Assembly: GCA_002794785.1 (NCBI GenBank) | Contig: NBBA01000003.1 | Span: 186,001-250,000 of the forward strand | DNA from: Coniferiporia sulphurascens | Taxonomy: Eukaryota > Basidiomycota > Agaricomycetes > Hymenochaetales > Hymenochaetaceae | Length of the DNA: 64,000 nucleotides | Direction of reading: 5' to 3' | In this document: positions 11,819-22,254 of the stretch, piece by piece | Layout: the number at the start of each line of letters is the position of its first letter | Numbering within the stretch: the first letter of the stretch is position 1 | Position numbers and translations under genes: made by a program | The notes under the pieces: model-generated | The model's input: the letters and a program-made list of their open reading frames with translations, nothing else | Databases searched by the model: none | Told to the model about the DNA's origin: nothing

Positions 11819-12378
11819 TGTTAAGCTCAATGGTTACGTGGTGATCGACATCAGGGCTTCCTGATCATTGGAACTGGTGGTACGGCAACGGGGCTTCCTA
11901 GATGTTGTAAGTCGAAGGTGATCGTCGATGGGGCTTCCTGATCGGCGATGTGGATGCGGTAGGCTTCTTATAGCAAGTCGGGTTATGACGAAGCGACTGA
12001 TGGCCAAGCGGCACACAGTAGACTGGTGGTAGCAGATAATGGGCTTGTATGAACAAAGAGCACAAGCTTAGGGCTTGTGCTACTGAAGTTACATGCTTAT
12101 ATGCTACTCTATGTGTTTGCTACTGTAGGGTCATTGTATTAGTGTGTTTACATGGCTATGGAAGGTCATGGAAACCCAAGGAAGGTCTTGGTAATACAGG
12201 TGAAGGTATCAGTAAGCAAAGCACGTCATGATGGTGCAATAAGGTGTCATCATGGCATAGTATGGCACAAGGCGAATAAGGATGAGTAAGGCAGAGAAAT
12301 GGGGGAGTTGCACTGACTGATGATGACGAAGAGGAAGTGAGTCAGCGCATAAGGAAAGGTAAAGGAAAAATTGTAACA
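11819..12378 (+). mobile_element. Solo LTR-like element A
   Basis: 560 bp, starts TGTTAAGCTC and ends TTGTAACA, so it carries TG..CA ends and a short inverted TGTTA/TAACA terminus. Flanked by TCAGG at 11814-11818 and 12379-12383. Near its start are spaced GGCTTCCT motifs, and near its centre a hairpin (12059-12081). It contains no ORF. It fits a solo LTR left by recombination, or a short non-autonomous LTR element. Confidence 0.85.
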
Positions 12379-12383
12379 TCAGG

Positions 12384-13151
12384 GGAGAGGTGGTCCAGCG
12401 GACATCATCCTCGTCTCCAGGGGGTCAGCTTGTTCCGATAAATCCCCTTTGGGGGGCCCCACTGTCCCTGGCATCGACAGTGAAAACTGCCACCCCAAAT
12501 CCCAGAAGGGTTCTAATGACGGCATCTTGCCTAGGAATAGGGGTCTCATAACACATGTTGTAGTGGTGAGAACCAGCCGACTCAATGCCCCTGACCCAAT
12601 GCTGTGGAAGGGTGGCTAGAGACAGGTCAGCACAGGCCTCTGGATCATCCTGTGGGAGCATCCTTAGGTGGTTAGTATGGGAAACTCCTTGGTCTTCCCA
12701 ATGATAGGGGGCCAAGGTCACCTGTGTGACATGGTAATCCCTGTATGCTGCAGATCCAGAAGTGGGGCGACTAAGTCTAACCACATATTCTCTGGGGTTA
12801 AACCTGGGGTCTGAAGTGCATGTGGGGAATTGGGAAACTTAAGTAGTGGCTAGGGTGTTAGTCCTCATGGCCTTATGGGCGTAGTGGCTTCTCCATCATG
12901 AAAGAGTGGGCCGGGGTGGTGGGGGGTAGTTCCCTTCACTGGCTGCAGAGTACTAAATCTGCCATGGGTATGCATGGGGGTAAATTCCACTGCATTGCTT
13001 AAGTTGATTCCTTGACACACAGACATGCCCTGGGGAAACTCAGGGGACAGCAGGAGGGGCGTGGGAACCCCACATCCTGAGGAAGGTGTAGTCGTTTGGT
13101 GGGCCTCACAAGAGAACCCTTTAGTCAGGACTGTGAGGTCACCCTCACCCT
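12384..13151. other. LINE-derived segment between insertions A and B
   Basis: Part of the truncated LINE. The frame open at 13096-13146 continues, once insertion B is taken out, into the RNase H frame at 13716. The remainder has open frames on the minus strand (e.g. 12425-12784) without recognisable domains. Confidence 0.5.
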
Positions 13152-14043
13152 TGTTACAATTTTCCTTTACTTTTCCCTTATTGCACTGACTCACTTCCTA
13201 TTCATCATCATCAGTCAGCACAACTCCCCCATTTCTCTTCCTTACTCATCCTTACTTGCCTTGCGCCATAAGACGCCATGATGACGCCTTATTGCACCAT
13301 CATGACGTGCTTTGCTTACTGATCACCGTACTTGTATTACCAAGGCATTCCTTGAGTTTCCATGACCTTCCATAGTCTGGTAAACACACCAAACCAAGTT
13401 GCTACAGTAGCAAACACATAGAGTAGCATATAAGCATGTAACTTCAGTAGCACAAGCCCCAAGCTTGTGCTCTTTGTTCATACAAGCCCATTATCTGCTA
13501 CCACCAGTCTACTGTGTGCCACTTGGCCATTAGTCGCTTCGTCGTAACCCGACTCTGCTAAGAAGCACCTCGCGTCCACATCGTCGATCAGGAAGCCCCA
13601 CCGACAAACACCCTCGACTTACGACATCTAGGAAGCCCCGTTGCCGTACCATCAGTTCCGACGATCAGGAAGCCCCAACGTCGATCACCACATAACCGTT
13701 GAGCTTAACAACCCTCCTCGCTGACCCTCATCCAGCTCCTGGCATCTCAGTCGCCCTGCTCATCTGCAAGTGCCTTAAGGCCACTACCAAGCACCTGCCC
13801 AACATCCACTTCCATCTTCATTGGGTCCCCAGTCATGCTGATGTTGAAGGCAATGAATTTGCTGATGTCCTTGCCACTGGCATAGCCAACAACCCCCCTC
13901 TGGGCACTACCCCATTCCCACATACTGTCTGCTTCCTTCGCAAAGCCACCTCCACCTTGGCACTCACCATGTGGAAAACTGACTGGGCTTCAGCCTGTCA
14001 CCTTTCACGGGGATTGTCTGATGCTCACTCCATGGGTGCCAGA
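13096..14043 (+). pseudogene. LINE RNase H C-terminal fragment, interrupted
   Basis: Two open pieces (13096-13151 and 13716-14043) are in the same frame when insertion B and one duplicated ACCCT are removed. The second piece shows the RNase H motif H-W-V-P-S-H then EGNEFAD. The frame is then broken by insertion C at 14044. It is a non-functional remnant of the LINE polymerase protein. Confidence 0.75.
13152..13710 (-). mobile_element. Solo LTR-like element B
   Basis: 559 bp, the same element as A in reverse orientation. Flanked by ACCCT at 13147-13151 and 13711-13715. The different flanking duplication shows an insertion event independent of A. Confidence 0.85.
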
Positions 14044-14601
14044 TGTTAAGCTCAACGGTTACACGGTGATCGACGTCGGGGCTTCCTGATCGTCGGAACT
14101 GATGGTACGGCAATGGGGCTTCCTAGATGTCATAAATCGAAGATGATCGCCGAAGGGGCTTCCTGATCGGCGATGTGGACGTGGTATGCTTCTTGGAGAT
14201 GAGTCGGGTTACGACGAAGCAACTAGTGGCCAAGGGCACACAGTAGACTGGTGGTAGCAGATAATGGGCTTGTATGAACAAAGAGCACAAGCTTAGGGCT
14301 TGTGCTACTGAAGTTACATGCTTATATGCTACTCTATGTGTTTGCTACTGTAGCGACTTGGTTAGGTATGTTTACCAGACTATGGAAGGTCATGGAAATG
14401 CAAGGAAGGCCTTGGTAATACAAGTATGGTGATCAGTAAGCAAAGCACGTCATGATGGTGCAATAAGGCGTCATCATGGCATCTTATGGCGTAAGGTGAA
14501 TAAGGATGAGTAAGGCAGAGAAATGGGGGAGTTGCGCTGACTGATGATGACAAAGAGGAAATGAGTCAGCGCATAGGGGAAAGTAAAGGAAAATTGTAAC
14601 A
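14044..14601 (+). mobile_element. Solo LTR-like element C
   Basis: 558 bp, same orientation as A. Flanked by CCAGA at 14039-14043 and 14602-14606. It splits the LINE coding remnant between its RNase H end and its Cys/His motif. Confidence 0.85.
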
Positions 14602-14607
14602 CCAGAC

Positions 14608-14985
14608 TTACCCCTTCCACAAGACCTCAAACTGGGCCATTGCACTAAGTGTAAAGTTTTCTGGACCCTTCTTGGTCATGCCGGCTTTGGCACATACTTT
14701 GGACGTATTCCAGGACATGACCCCCTTTGTCCTTCTTGTCATGTCCCTGAGACACAGGCTCACCTCCTGCTGTCCTGCCTGAACACCCTCACTGCATGTA
14801 AAGCAGTGTGGAAAACCCCCTTACCCTCTAAGGAAGCCAAATGGTTTTCGAAAGACGGACTGCCCCTTCTCTCCGCCTTTTTGGCCACTACCCCTGCTTT
14901 CGAAGCAGAACCCATCCTTGTCTTTGACCTGGGGGGCCCCACTGTCATCAACATCTCTGCATCAGGGTTTGCCACAGGCAACTGA
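14608..14985 (+). pseudogene. LINE C-terminal Cys/His motif fragment
   Basis: An open frame of 125 codons with CTKC, then GHDPLCPSCHVPET and HLLLSC. This is the zinc-knuckle-like tail that follows RNase H in Tad/I-type fungal LINEs. It is in a different frame from the preceding RNase H fragment even after removal of insertion C, so the coding sequence is decayed. Confidence 0.65.
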
Positions 14986-15139
14986 GTGGAGGATGACCCT
15001 TCCCAATCCACTGTCCTCTCCCCATTGACAGTTTCCCCTCTTTGCTTATGGCATCCCCTTATTATTGAGCCCTTTATAACAACTACCATCTCACTCAATA
15101 CAGGGGCCTAAAGGCCCCTGGAGTGTATTTTGTACTAGA

Positions 15140-15695
15140 TGTTACAATTTTCCTCTACTCCCCCTTATGCGCTGACTCACTTCCTCTTCGTCATCATCAG
15201 TCAGCGCAACTCCCATATTTCCCTGCCTTACTCATCCTTATTCACCTTGCGCCATAAGACGCCATGATGATGCCTTATTGCACCATCATGATGTGCTTTG
15301 CTTACTGATCACCGTACTTGTATTACCAAGGCCTTCCTTGAGTTTCCATGACCTTCCCTAGTCTGGTAAACACACCTAACCAAGTCGCTACAGTAGCAAA
15401 CACATAGAGTAGCATATAAGCATGTAACTTCAGTAGCACAAGCCCTAAGCTTGTGCTCTTTGTTCATACAAGCCCATTATCTGCTATCACCAGTCTACTG
15501 TGTGCCGCTTGGCCAGTAGTTGCTTCATCATAACCCGATCCACCAAGAAGCCACCCGTGTCCACATCGCCGATCAGGAAGCCCCATCGATGATCCTCCCC
15601 AACTTACGACATCTAGGAAGCCCCGTTGTCGTACCATCAGTTCCGACGATCAAGAAGCCCCAATGTTGATCACCGTGTAACCGTTGAGCTTAACA
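15140..15695 (-). mobile_element. Solo LTR-like element D
   Basis: 556 bp, reverse orientation like B. Flanked by CTAGA at 15135-15139 and 15696-15700. It lies in the LINE 3' untranslated region, about 30 bp before the poly(A). Confidence 0.85.
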
Positions 15696-16050
15696 CTAGA
15701 TAGTCATGACACACTATAGAAATGCATTTAAAAAAAAAAAAAACTGGTATCTAGCATATTTTATATTAGGTAGTGTTTAATGAAGGAGTCTTATATTTCA
15801 TTTCTCAAGACTGAGCATATTTCCATCGACCAGCACTAAGCCTCGCCTGTCCCTCTTTGTCCTAACAGGCTTACTATATGCGCTTTCAGACTGGTAGTCT
15901 GACCCCCTTCAGAAACCAGCTGTCTGCCATATATTCCTGTCTACCAGCTTTTGGGCTTAACAGGAGCGTGTGGGGTGACAGAGCAACATCACGCCTGAGG
16001 ACTGTTAGCCAATCGGTGACTGCCGTGAAGGCTGCGCAAGCAACGGTGCA

Positions 16051-17740
16051 GGCCCTAAAGCCCTCATCTTTTTCGCCCCCTTTCGCCCTCCCATCTCCTT
16101 CACCAACCACCACTACCACCCTCCGGACGCTCTCTTAAGCGTCTTTTCCCCCAGTTTCGTTCCCTTCTCCGTTCCTTCGAGCGTAGCATAGCTAGCCATG
16201 GCAAAGGTTTACGTTGGGTCGGTACTCCTCTCCTACCTACCCCTAGGGGCTGCCCTCTTCGGGGTCCCCCCGACTCGGACTGATTCGTCTCGCATGTGTA
16301 GCAATTTGTCGTGGAATACCACCGACGAATCCCTCCATCAAGTCAGTGTGAATCCCTCGTGGACTGTAATATATGTTTTTTGCTTTGCTGTTTTTCTAAT
16401 GCTCGTTGCTTTGCAAATGCGTCTCCCCGTATGCGCTCTCCTGCTCTCGCAATTTTAGGCTTTCGGTGAATACGGCAATGTCATTGACGTGCGCGCTTCT
16501 CTGTTTCTTCGTCTCCGTCTTGCGTGTCTCACTGAGATCATTGACCCTCTTTGTTTTGTGTTGAATCTGGAAAATTTCTGCTGGGTTTGGTTTTTCCCCA
16601 TTTTTTCCCCCAACCGGCTTATCTATGCTATATGGCGCATTTGCCCCACTTATGCGCTGCTACTCGGAAACGATATGTATGTGCTTAGTCAAAAGTCATG
16701 CACGACCGTGAGACTGGCCGCTCCCGTGGCTTTGGTTTCGTGACCTTTTCCAGTGAAGAAGAGGCGACGGCCGCCATCAACTCGCTCAACGAGTCAGATT
16801 TCGAGGGCAGACGCATCAAAGTTAACATGGCCAACGCCCGTCCCAGTGGTGGTTGGTGTTCTTCATACTCATGTAGGCAGCGCTTATTGATATCCGTTCT
16901 CAGGAGGCGGATACTCTGGTGGAGGAGGCCAGGGTGGTTACAGCGGTATGTATCCGATGTTTGTCGATCGTTTCTCCGCTGACTGGTTATTTTCTCCCAT
17001 CAGGTGGTGGTGGATACTCCGGCGGCGGTGGTGGAGGCTACCAGGGTGGTATGTGATGCGCGTTGATGTATGTGAAGTAGTGCTGAGATCGACCCGTTCT
17101 TCAGGTGGAGGCTACGGCGGCGGAGGATATTCTCAGCAGGGTCAGGGCTATCAGGGCGGCGGCTACTAAGCCTGCTTGCAAGGTCGGTACTTTCTTTCCA
17201 TCATCTGAGTGCATGACCCACTAACGTCTCGTCTACAGTACTTGTCTTGTCTACGGCTCCGACCCCATCTTTCTTATCACTCTGCCTCGCTTCCAACCTC
17301 CGGTGTCCGTCTAGTCTTGCCCCTTCGCGTTTTTCTTGATGTACGGACGCTCCTTCACGCATACTGCTAGCGATCCGTTCTTGTCTTGTTCTCGTCTTGC
17401 CTGCGCCCCGAAATCCGAAATACAATGTGTAACTGTAACCATACGATGTCTCGTTTACGTCCTGTCCTGTCTTCGACTCGTTCTCGTTCTTCGTTCTCCG
17501 TCACTGTTACGACTCATAACCCCATGTACTAACATAGCGCGCGCAGGATCAAATTTGCTTCACATTTTGCTTGATTGACTATTTGGGGGAATTTTGACGA
17601 GGTTGCCCAATGGCATTAGATCCAGATAGTGCCCCCGGCCATCCCGTGTAGATCCAAGCTCGCTCCCCTATTTAGAATATCTCCAGATATGGCAATGCAG
17701 AAATGCCGATCTTCGCTGAATTTGTTCGGCAACGTTTCAC
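16051..17740. repeat. Tandem duplication unit, copy 2
   Basis: Second copy of the segment at 9521-11510. It contains the promoter region with a damaged TATA element, the RRM gene paralogue, its 3' flank and the start of the MBIP1-like gene. Copy 2 is the one still joined to an intact downstream gene, so it more likely keeps the original right-hand context. Confidence 0.8.
16198..17169 (+). CDS. Glycine-rich RNA-binding protein (RRM), copy 2
   Basis: Predicted 134 aa in seven exons: 16198-16217, 16302-16341, 16459-16488, 16689-16851, 16904-16945, 17004-17048, 17105-17169. It has the same RRM as copy 1, with substitutions mostly on the domain surface (for example GDFGQ in copy 1 is GEYGN here). 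The Gly-rich tail is shorter, with one repeat exon fewer than copy 1. All shared exon borders and phases match. The reading frame is intact, so the gene may be functional, but its promoter lacks the TATAAA seen upstream of copy 1, so expression may differ. Confidence 0.88.
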
Positions 17741-19779
17741 TTCCCGAGCTTCAAAGCAGCATGCAAAATAACATGCCCCAGGCCGCTGCAAGCGGCTCTT
17801 CCTCTGCATCTGCAAATACCCAGCGTACACAGCCGCCTGTGCAGCATCAACAACACGCCCAACAGCAACAACAACAGCAACAACAGCAACAGCAGCAAGC
17901 AGGCAGCCTCTACTCGTTCTCTGTACACCAGCCTTACACAAACTGGCCACTGCACGCGTCCGCAGCGGCACCATACGCGCCCTCGTGGTATGCTCTGCCT
18001 GCGCAATCGTACACTCCCCCGCGGACGTACCGCGACAGCGCCGTGCAGACGCTGCTCGACGGCGATGCGAAGGCGCGCGGCGGGACTAAGGGGAAGGGCA
18101 GGGAAGATGCTGGTGCTAGGTCGGGTCACGTCCCGTACAAGGAGCACTGGGACGTCGCGCTTGGTGCGTTTTTGAGGCGCGCGGGGCTTTGGCAGGCCCT
18201 GGCGGGGTTGCGTGAGGATGTGTTGATGCTTAATGAGGAGTGGGAACGGAGGGAGGTGCCTTTGGCGCTGCAGGCTCTTGTGAGGGATATTGCGGTGCGT
18301 TGTGGTTGTTCGTCTGCATGCATGTATTGTCTTACGATCTCTCTCTCTTTTTGTGGCTCATATAGGACGTCAAGGGTGGGGAGGATAAGGGCGGTCTGAC
18401 GGAGAAGCCGCTCGACGAGCGTAAGCTGGCGTATGTGCATGTCCAGGACGGCTCGGAAGCTCAGACGCCCTCGACGGTGCGTCGAACTTCGATTCAGGCT
18501 CGTTACACACCTTACTTACGTGAACATGAACATGTACAGACTATCAAGTCGATCTCACGCTTCCTCCGTCAGTCGCGCAAGCGCAACGACGCGTCGAACC
18601 GCGCTGAGTTCCTCAATTCTGTCGCGGAGAAGCGCCGCAGGTTAAACGCGCTCGGCGAGCCGCCGGAGGCATCAGCTCAAGTCTCAGAGGCTGGCGTAGA
18701 GGGCGGTGGAGAGACGAGTAAGGCTCCAGGCGCGGGCGAGGCTATGGATACCGAGGAGCGTCTTGGCGCCAGTACAGGCGCGAATTCCGTTGAGGAACCC
18801 AGTCTTACGAGCGCTGAGGCAGAAACCAACGCGATCAGCTCGGATACGCAGACACAAACACAAGCACAAGCACAAGCACAGATCCCGTCCTGCGCGCGTG
18901 TCGACGCGAAGCCACAGAACCGGGACGTGCAGATGAAGTACGACATTGCGCGGAACGAGGACGGGCCGCTCCGGCGCACGATGAAGAGTCAGCAACAGCA
19001 ACAGCAACAGCCCGGGCAGACCCGGGGCGCAGAAGACGTATATCCGGGAGGGAACGAGATGAAAATGAATGTGAGCGATCCGCTGAGCACGGGTGCGGGT
19101 GCAGGCGCGGGGACGTTGGCGCCGGCTTGCACTGCCGAGAAGCACCCTGGACTCGCGGGGCGCTTCGAGAACATTGAATCTCATCTTGCCGTGCGCTACG
19201 GTGAGTACTAGTGCTTCCACGTCGGGAAATCTTTCGTCCTGTTCTGTTGATATTGGCATCGTCCCTCATATTGGTATTGATACTGATACCTATTCTGATA
19301 CTGGTATTGATCTACAGTGCCCTCGCGTCCGCGCTCGTTGCTGGATCGTATGAAGTGTCTAGAAGACCACATCATCAAACTCGAGAAAGATTACCCACCG
19401 TGGGCCGCCTTGCACTTCAACCAGCCGAACCGTGGTGTACGTACTCGAATTTTTTTCGTCTTCCTTTTATCCCGGGCATTAACTTCGTTTGCATTTATAT
19501 GTATACATACAGTGGCCTCCCCCACCCCGTCTCACGCCTATAATCGTCCCGCCTCACCTTACATCAACGGGCTATACCGAGGCCGCCGTCGCCCCGAGCG
19601 ATTATAACGCCGCAAGTGCGGACTCGTCTTACCATGCGGGGCAGACTAAGGTCTTAAAGCCAGGGGGTGGTCCTAAGGTCAAACCATCGCAGTCAAGTCT
19701 GCACCGCGCGGTGATGGAGAAACTGGAGATCCAGCGCGCTATCGGCGATTTGGCTGGCGGAGTCGGTGGCGGCGGATAA
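17689..19779 (+). CDS. MBIP1-like conserved protein
   Basis: Predicted 587 aa, exons 17689-18294, 18366-18476, 18540-19200, 19318-19436, 19513-19779. There is a polyglutamine run near residues 62-76 and low-complexity Gln/Thr and Glu/Ala stretches in the middle. The conserved part is C-terminal (about 460-540): LLDRMKCLEDHIIKLEKDYPP, then WAALHFNQPNRGWPPPP. This helix plus HFNQ block resembles MAP3K12-binding inhibitory protein 1 (MBIP), a subunit of the ATAC acetyltransferase complex in animals. I recall that match rather than having tested it. A fungal role is unknown. The 5' end overlaps the boundary of the RRM-gene duplication. Confidence 0.7.
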
Positions 19780-19960
19780 AGTACGCTGTTCGCACCTCGC
19801 GACTGTTCTTTATTTGGATGGGTATGTATTTATGATAATATACAATATGAGTATGGTACGAAAATGGGTAGAGTGTATGTGCACAGAATTACAGCGACGA
19901 TATTCCACGGGACAAACCAACAATCCGAGCAAATAAGAACCTGGAGCCGTGCAGAGAGAC

Positions 19961-20554
19961 TCAGAATCGGCAATTCCGCAGTCGAAGCAAGTGCATAACG
20001 AGCTTGATTCCGGCAATGAACTCGACGAGCGCAGCGACAGGAAAGAGAACGATCGGACCACGGAGCTCTAGCCAGTCCAGGCAGAGCACCGCGATGTGCG
20101 CGTAGAGTACCAACGACAGCGCGGAGAGCAGCCAGAAGGTGATTGAGCGTCGTGTATCTCGAAGGGCCAGTTGACGGAGGACCCAGCGGGTACATTGGAA
20201 CGGCTTCCTCTTGATACGCCTGGAGCAACGTTTCCGAGCCTTTCTTCGAAGTGGCTGCTCATGATAAGCGCGTGCAGTGAGCGATTGAGTGTCAGTGAGG
20301 TGTGATGCGAATCTATGGGATTCCTTACTCACAATGAGCATTTTGAATACCTCCAGCTCGTCTTCAGAATCGTCTGAGTTGGGGTCGGAGCATATAGTCA
20401 AGTCGGAGCCGGGGCCGGAGCCGGAAGAGGTGCAAAGACTACAGCCGGTACATAGGGCCGCGAAATCGTATGCCGGAAATGCGGGTTTAATTATTTTGCA
20501 GTATGTCGTTCTGTCCGTCTCAGGGTTTAGCTGGCTCGGTTCTGTATCGGACAT
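19961..20554 (-). CDS. Small protein with two membrane helices
   Basis: Predicted 172 aa, exons 20554-20333 and 20257-19961 with intron 20258-20332. The N-terminal half is acidic and Ser-rich; a very basic stretch (RRKARKRCSRR) precedes two hydrophobic segments near residues 110-132 and 140-165. The family is not recognised. The intron length is a multiple of three and free of stops, so a retained-intron product 25 residues longer is possible. The gene converges on the MBIP1-like gene with about 180 bp between stop codons. Confidence 0.5.
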   Translation of the reverse strand: MSDTEPSQLNPETDRTTYCKIIKPAFPAYDFAALCTGCSLCTSSGSGPGSDLTICSDPNSDDSEDELEVFKMLIVSKESHRFASHLTDTQSLTARAYHEQPLRRKARKRCSRRIKRKPFQCTRWVLRQLALRDTRRSITFWLLSALSLVLYAHIAVLCLDWLELRGPIVLFPVAALVEFIAGIKLVMHLLRLRNCRF

Positions 20555-20602
20555 CGTGTCGTGTCCGGTTGCACAGCGTGATGTTGAAGACGAGATCACC
20601 AA

Positions 20603-22254
20603 GTTTTTCCGGGTTTTAGATTGAAAATCTTCACGAGACCTATAGGTTGGAGCGTCTCAATAACTGGGTGCAAAATTTTGGACAGGACATTGCTGGAAAG
20701 ACATGGACGTACAAGCTGGATGGATACTTCCGGTGCCACTGCGCAGTGGCACAGCAATGACCTTCACTTTGTATTATCTAGCTGATATGTTAGAGCGATG
20801 ATTATAACTGGCAAGACAATATATGGAATTATCACAGAGTGTTGATCTGGGTATCGCGTGAGGGCCGCAGTGGCATAGAAAAAACAAATACTGCGAGCGA
20901 TATTAATGCCAAGATGGTTGAAGGCTCAGGCTGACCAAGAGTCATCTAAACAAATAACAACAGCGCGCGCTCACGTCTAGATCACGTGTGGCATTCCTGG
21001 TTTTCCTCATATCATTGCGCCGCGTTCGCGAGATATATTTGTGCAAGTTCTTCCTTCTATTCTAACTCGAACCTCAAGCTCTTAACTGGCTTCGCTGACG
21101 ATACCCTTGCCAAACTTGTGCTCGTCGTCCTCACCTCTCGCGACATTGCCACTTAGGATGTGACTTGAGTTTCTATCTTTTCCCCGCTCCAGCACACCAC
21201 CATCCTCTGGACCGATACCAGCAAGAGTCTCTTAGCTACCCTATGCATATAAGCTTGCATTACATGGTGTACCGTCGCTATCACTTCAACTGACTTTACG
21301 CTGGTTCTTTCGGTTCGTCCTCCATGTGAGGATACAAACGATAAACCCTTCCCTGTTGTCTAGAAAAGTCGTGCTTAATATTTTCAGCATCGTGGGACCC
21401 CGTAAAGTTGCTAGCATGAAGCCTGGGGACTACTGTCACCCTATCGAGGTGTCTCGTGGGATCGACTTCCTTGTAGTAACTTGTGGTCCCGACGGACCCG
21501 TTGAAAGAGAGACTGCGACTGCCGAAACTGGTCCCGCTGGAGACTGTAGCCATGATTTCCGAGAGTCGTCGACCCAGCCACACTGGCACTATTCCTGATA
21601 ACAATGGATACCCGCAAACTGCCGTCGCTCTTAAGGTCAAACTTAATATCTCGAACTCTATGAAACCAGATGTTTGTCATTCCGCCGTAATCCTAGGCAA
21701 AGGGGAAAGCGTCCTCTGGATCTTTCCTTCTAAGGCTCATTGATCAAGTGAAGATCCTGTGAGCTACCCACGTGCGAGCCACAAGGGTCCAGATGTTTGT
21801 TCTCATTTACGTTCAAGCCACATACTCTCTCTCGTTCTGCGAAGACCTTTCTCCTTCTTGCCCTTACTATCCTGAGCCCTGGCTCTATATTCTCGCGGCA
21901 CACCCCTCCTATACTGTTAGACCCACGACTTGTAGGATCAACGTTTGTGCGTTACATGTTGGGGACCTTCTACAATGACTTCTCGAAATTCTGGGACGTG
22001 TCCGCAAATTCCAAGGTTGCCACTGCCTGGTATAATACTAGGCATTAAAATGGGCCGACGAGATGGTGAGAAGTATGCACATCGAAGTCCTAATTATTTG
22101 TTTACAATACAAAAGTTTTGATATTCTCAGGAAGGGTATATTTCCGCGGAATGCGCCCGATGTATAACCCAATAGTACCCGGAGGAAAGATGATTAGTGC
22201 CGTGGCGGAAGTGCGAAATCAAGAAGGGGGGAATCGCTAATAAGTACGGCAATG
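20603..22254. other. Gene-poor region with decayed coding traces
   Basis: No intact gene seen. A minus-strand frame at 21296-21640 resembles another at 24941-25324, and both lie downstream of a GH71 gene. Short plus-strand frames at 21772-22048 have no domain. Confidence 0.4.

Larger units (their letters stand above)
11574..15756 (+). mobile_element. Truncated LINE (non-LTR retrotransposon) with nested insertions
   Basis: The element body runs 11585-15745 between two copies of GGTATCTAGCA (11574-11584 and 15746-15756), which I read as its target-site duplication. It ends in a run of A at 15729-15743, as LINEs do. Removing four nested LTR-like insertions leaves about 1.9 kb, so it is truncated at the 5' end. 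Coding remnants are the end of an RNase H domain (HWVPSHADVEGNEFAD near 13828) and a Cys/His motif (CPSC..H then HLLLSC near 14730). Both are typical of the C-terminus of fungal LINE polymerase proteins. No reverse transcriptase remains. Confidence 0.85.

Noticed and set aside
12425..12784. 119-codon minus-strand frame inside the LINE
   Set aside because: It runs against the direction of the LINE coding remnant and poly(A), and shows no domain.
11819..13710. DNA transposon with ~560-bp terminal inverted repeats
   Set aside because: Elements A and B form inverted arms, but each arm has its own perfect 5-bp duplication on both sides (TCAGG and ACCCT). A DNA transposon would show duplications only outside the outer ends.
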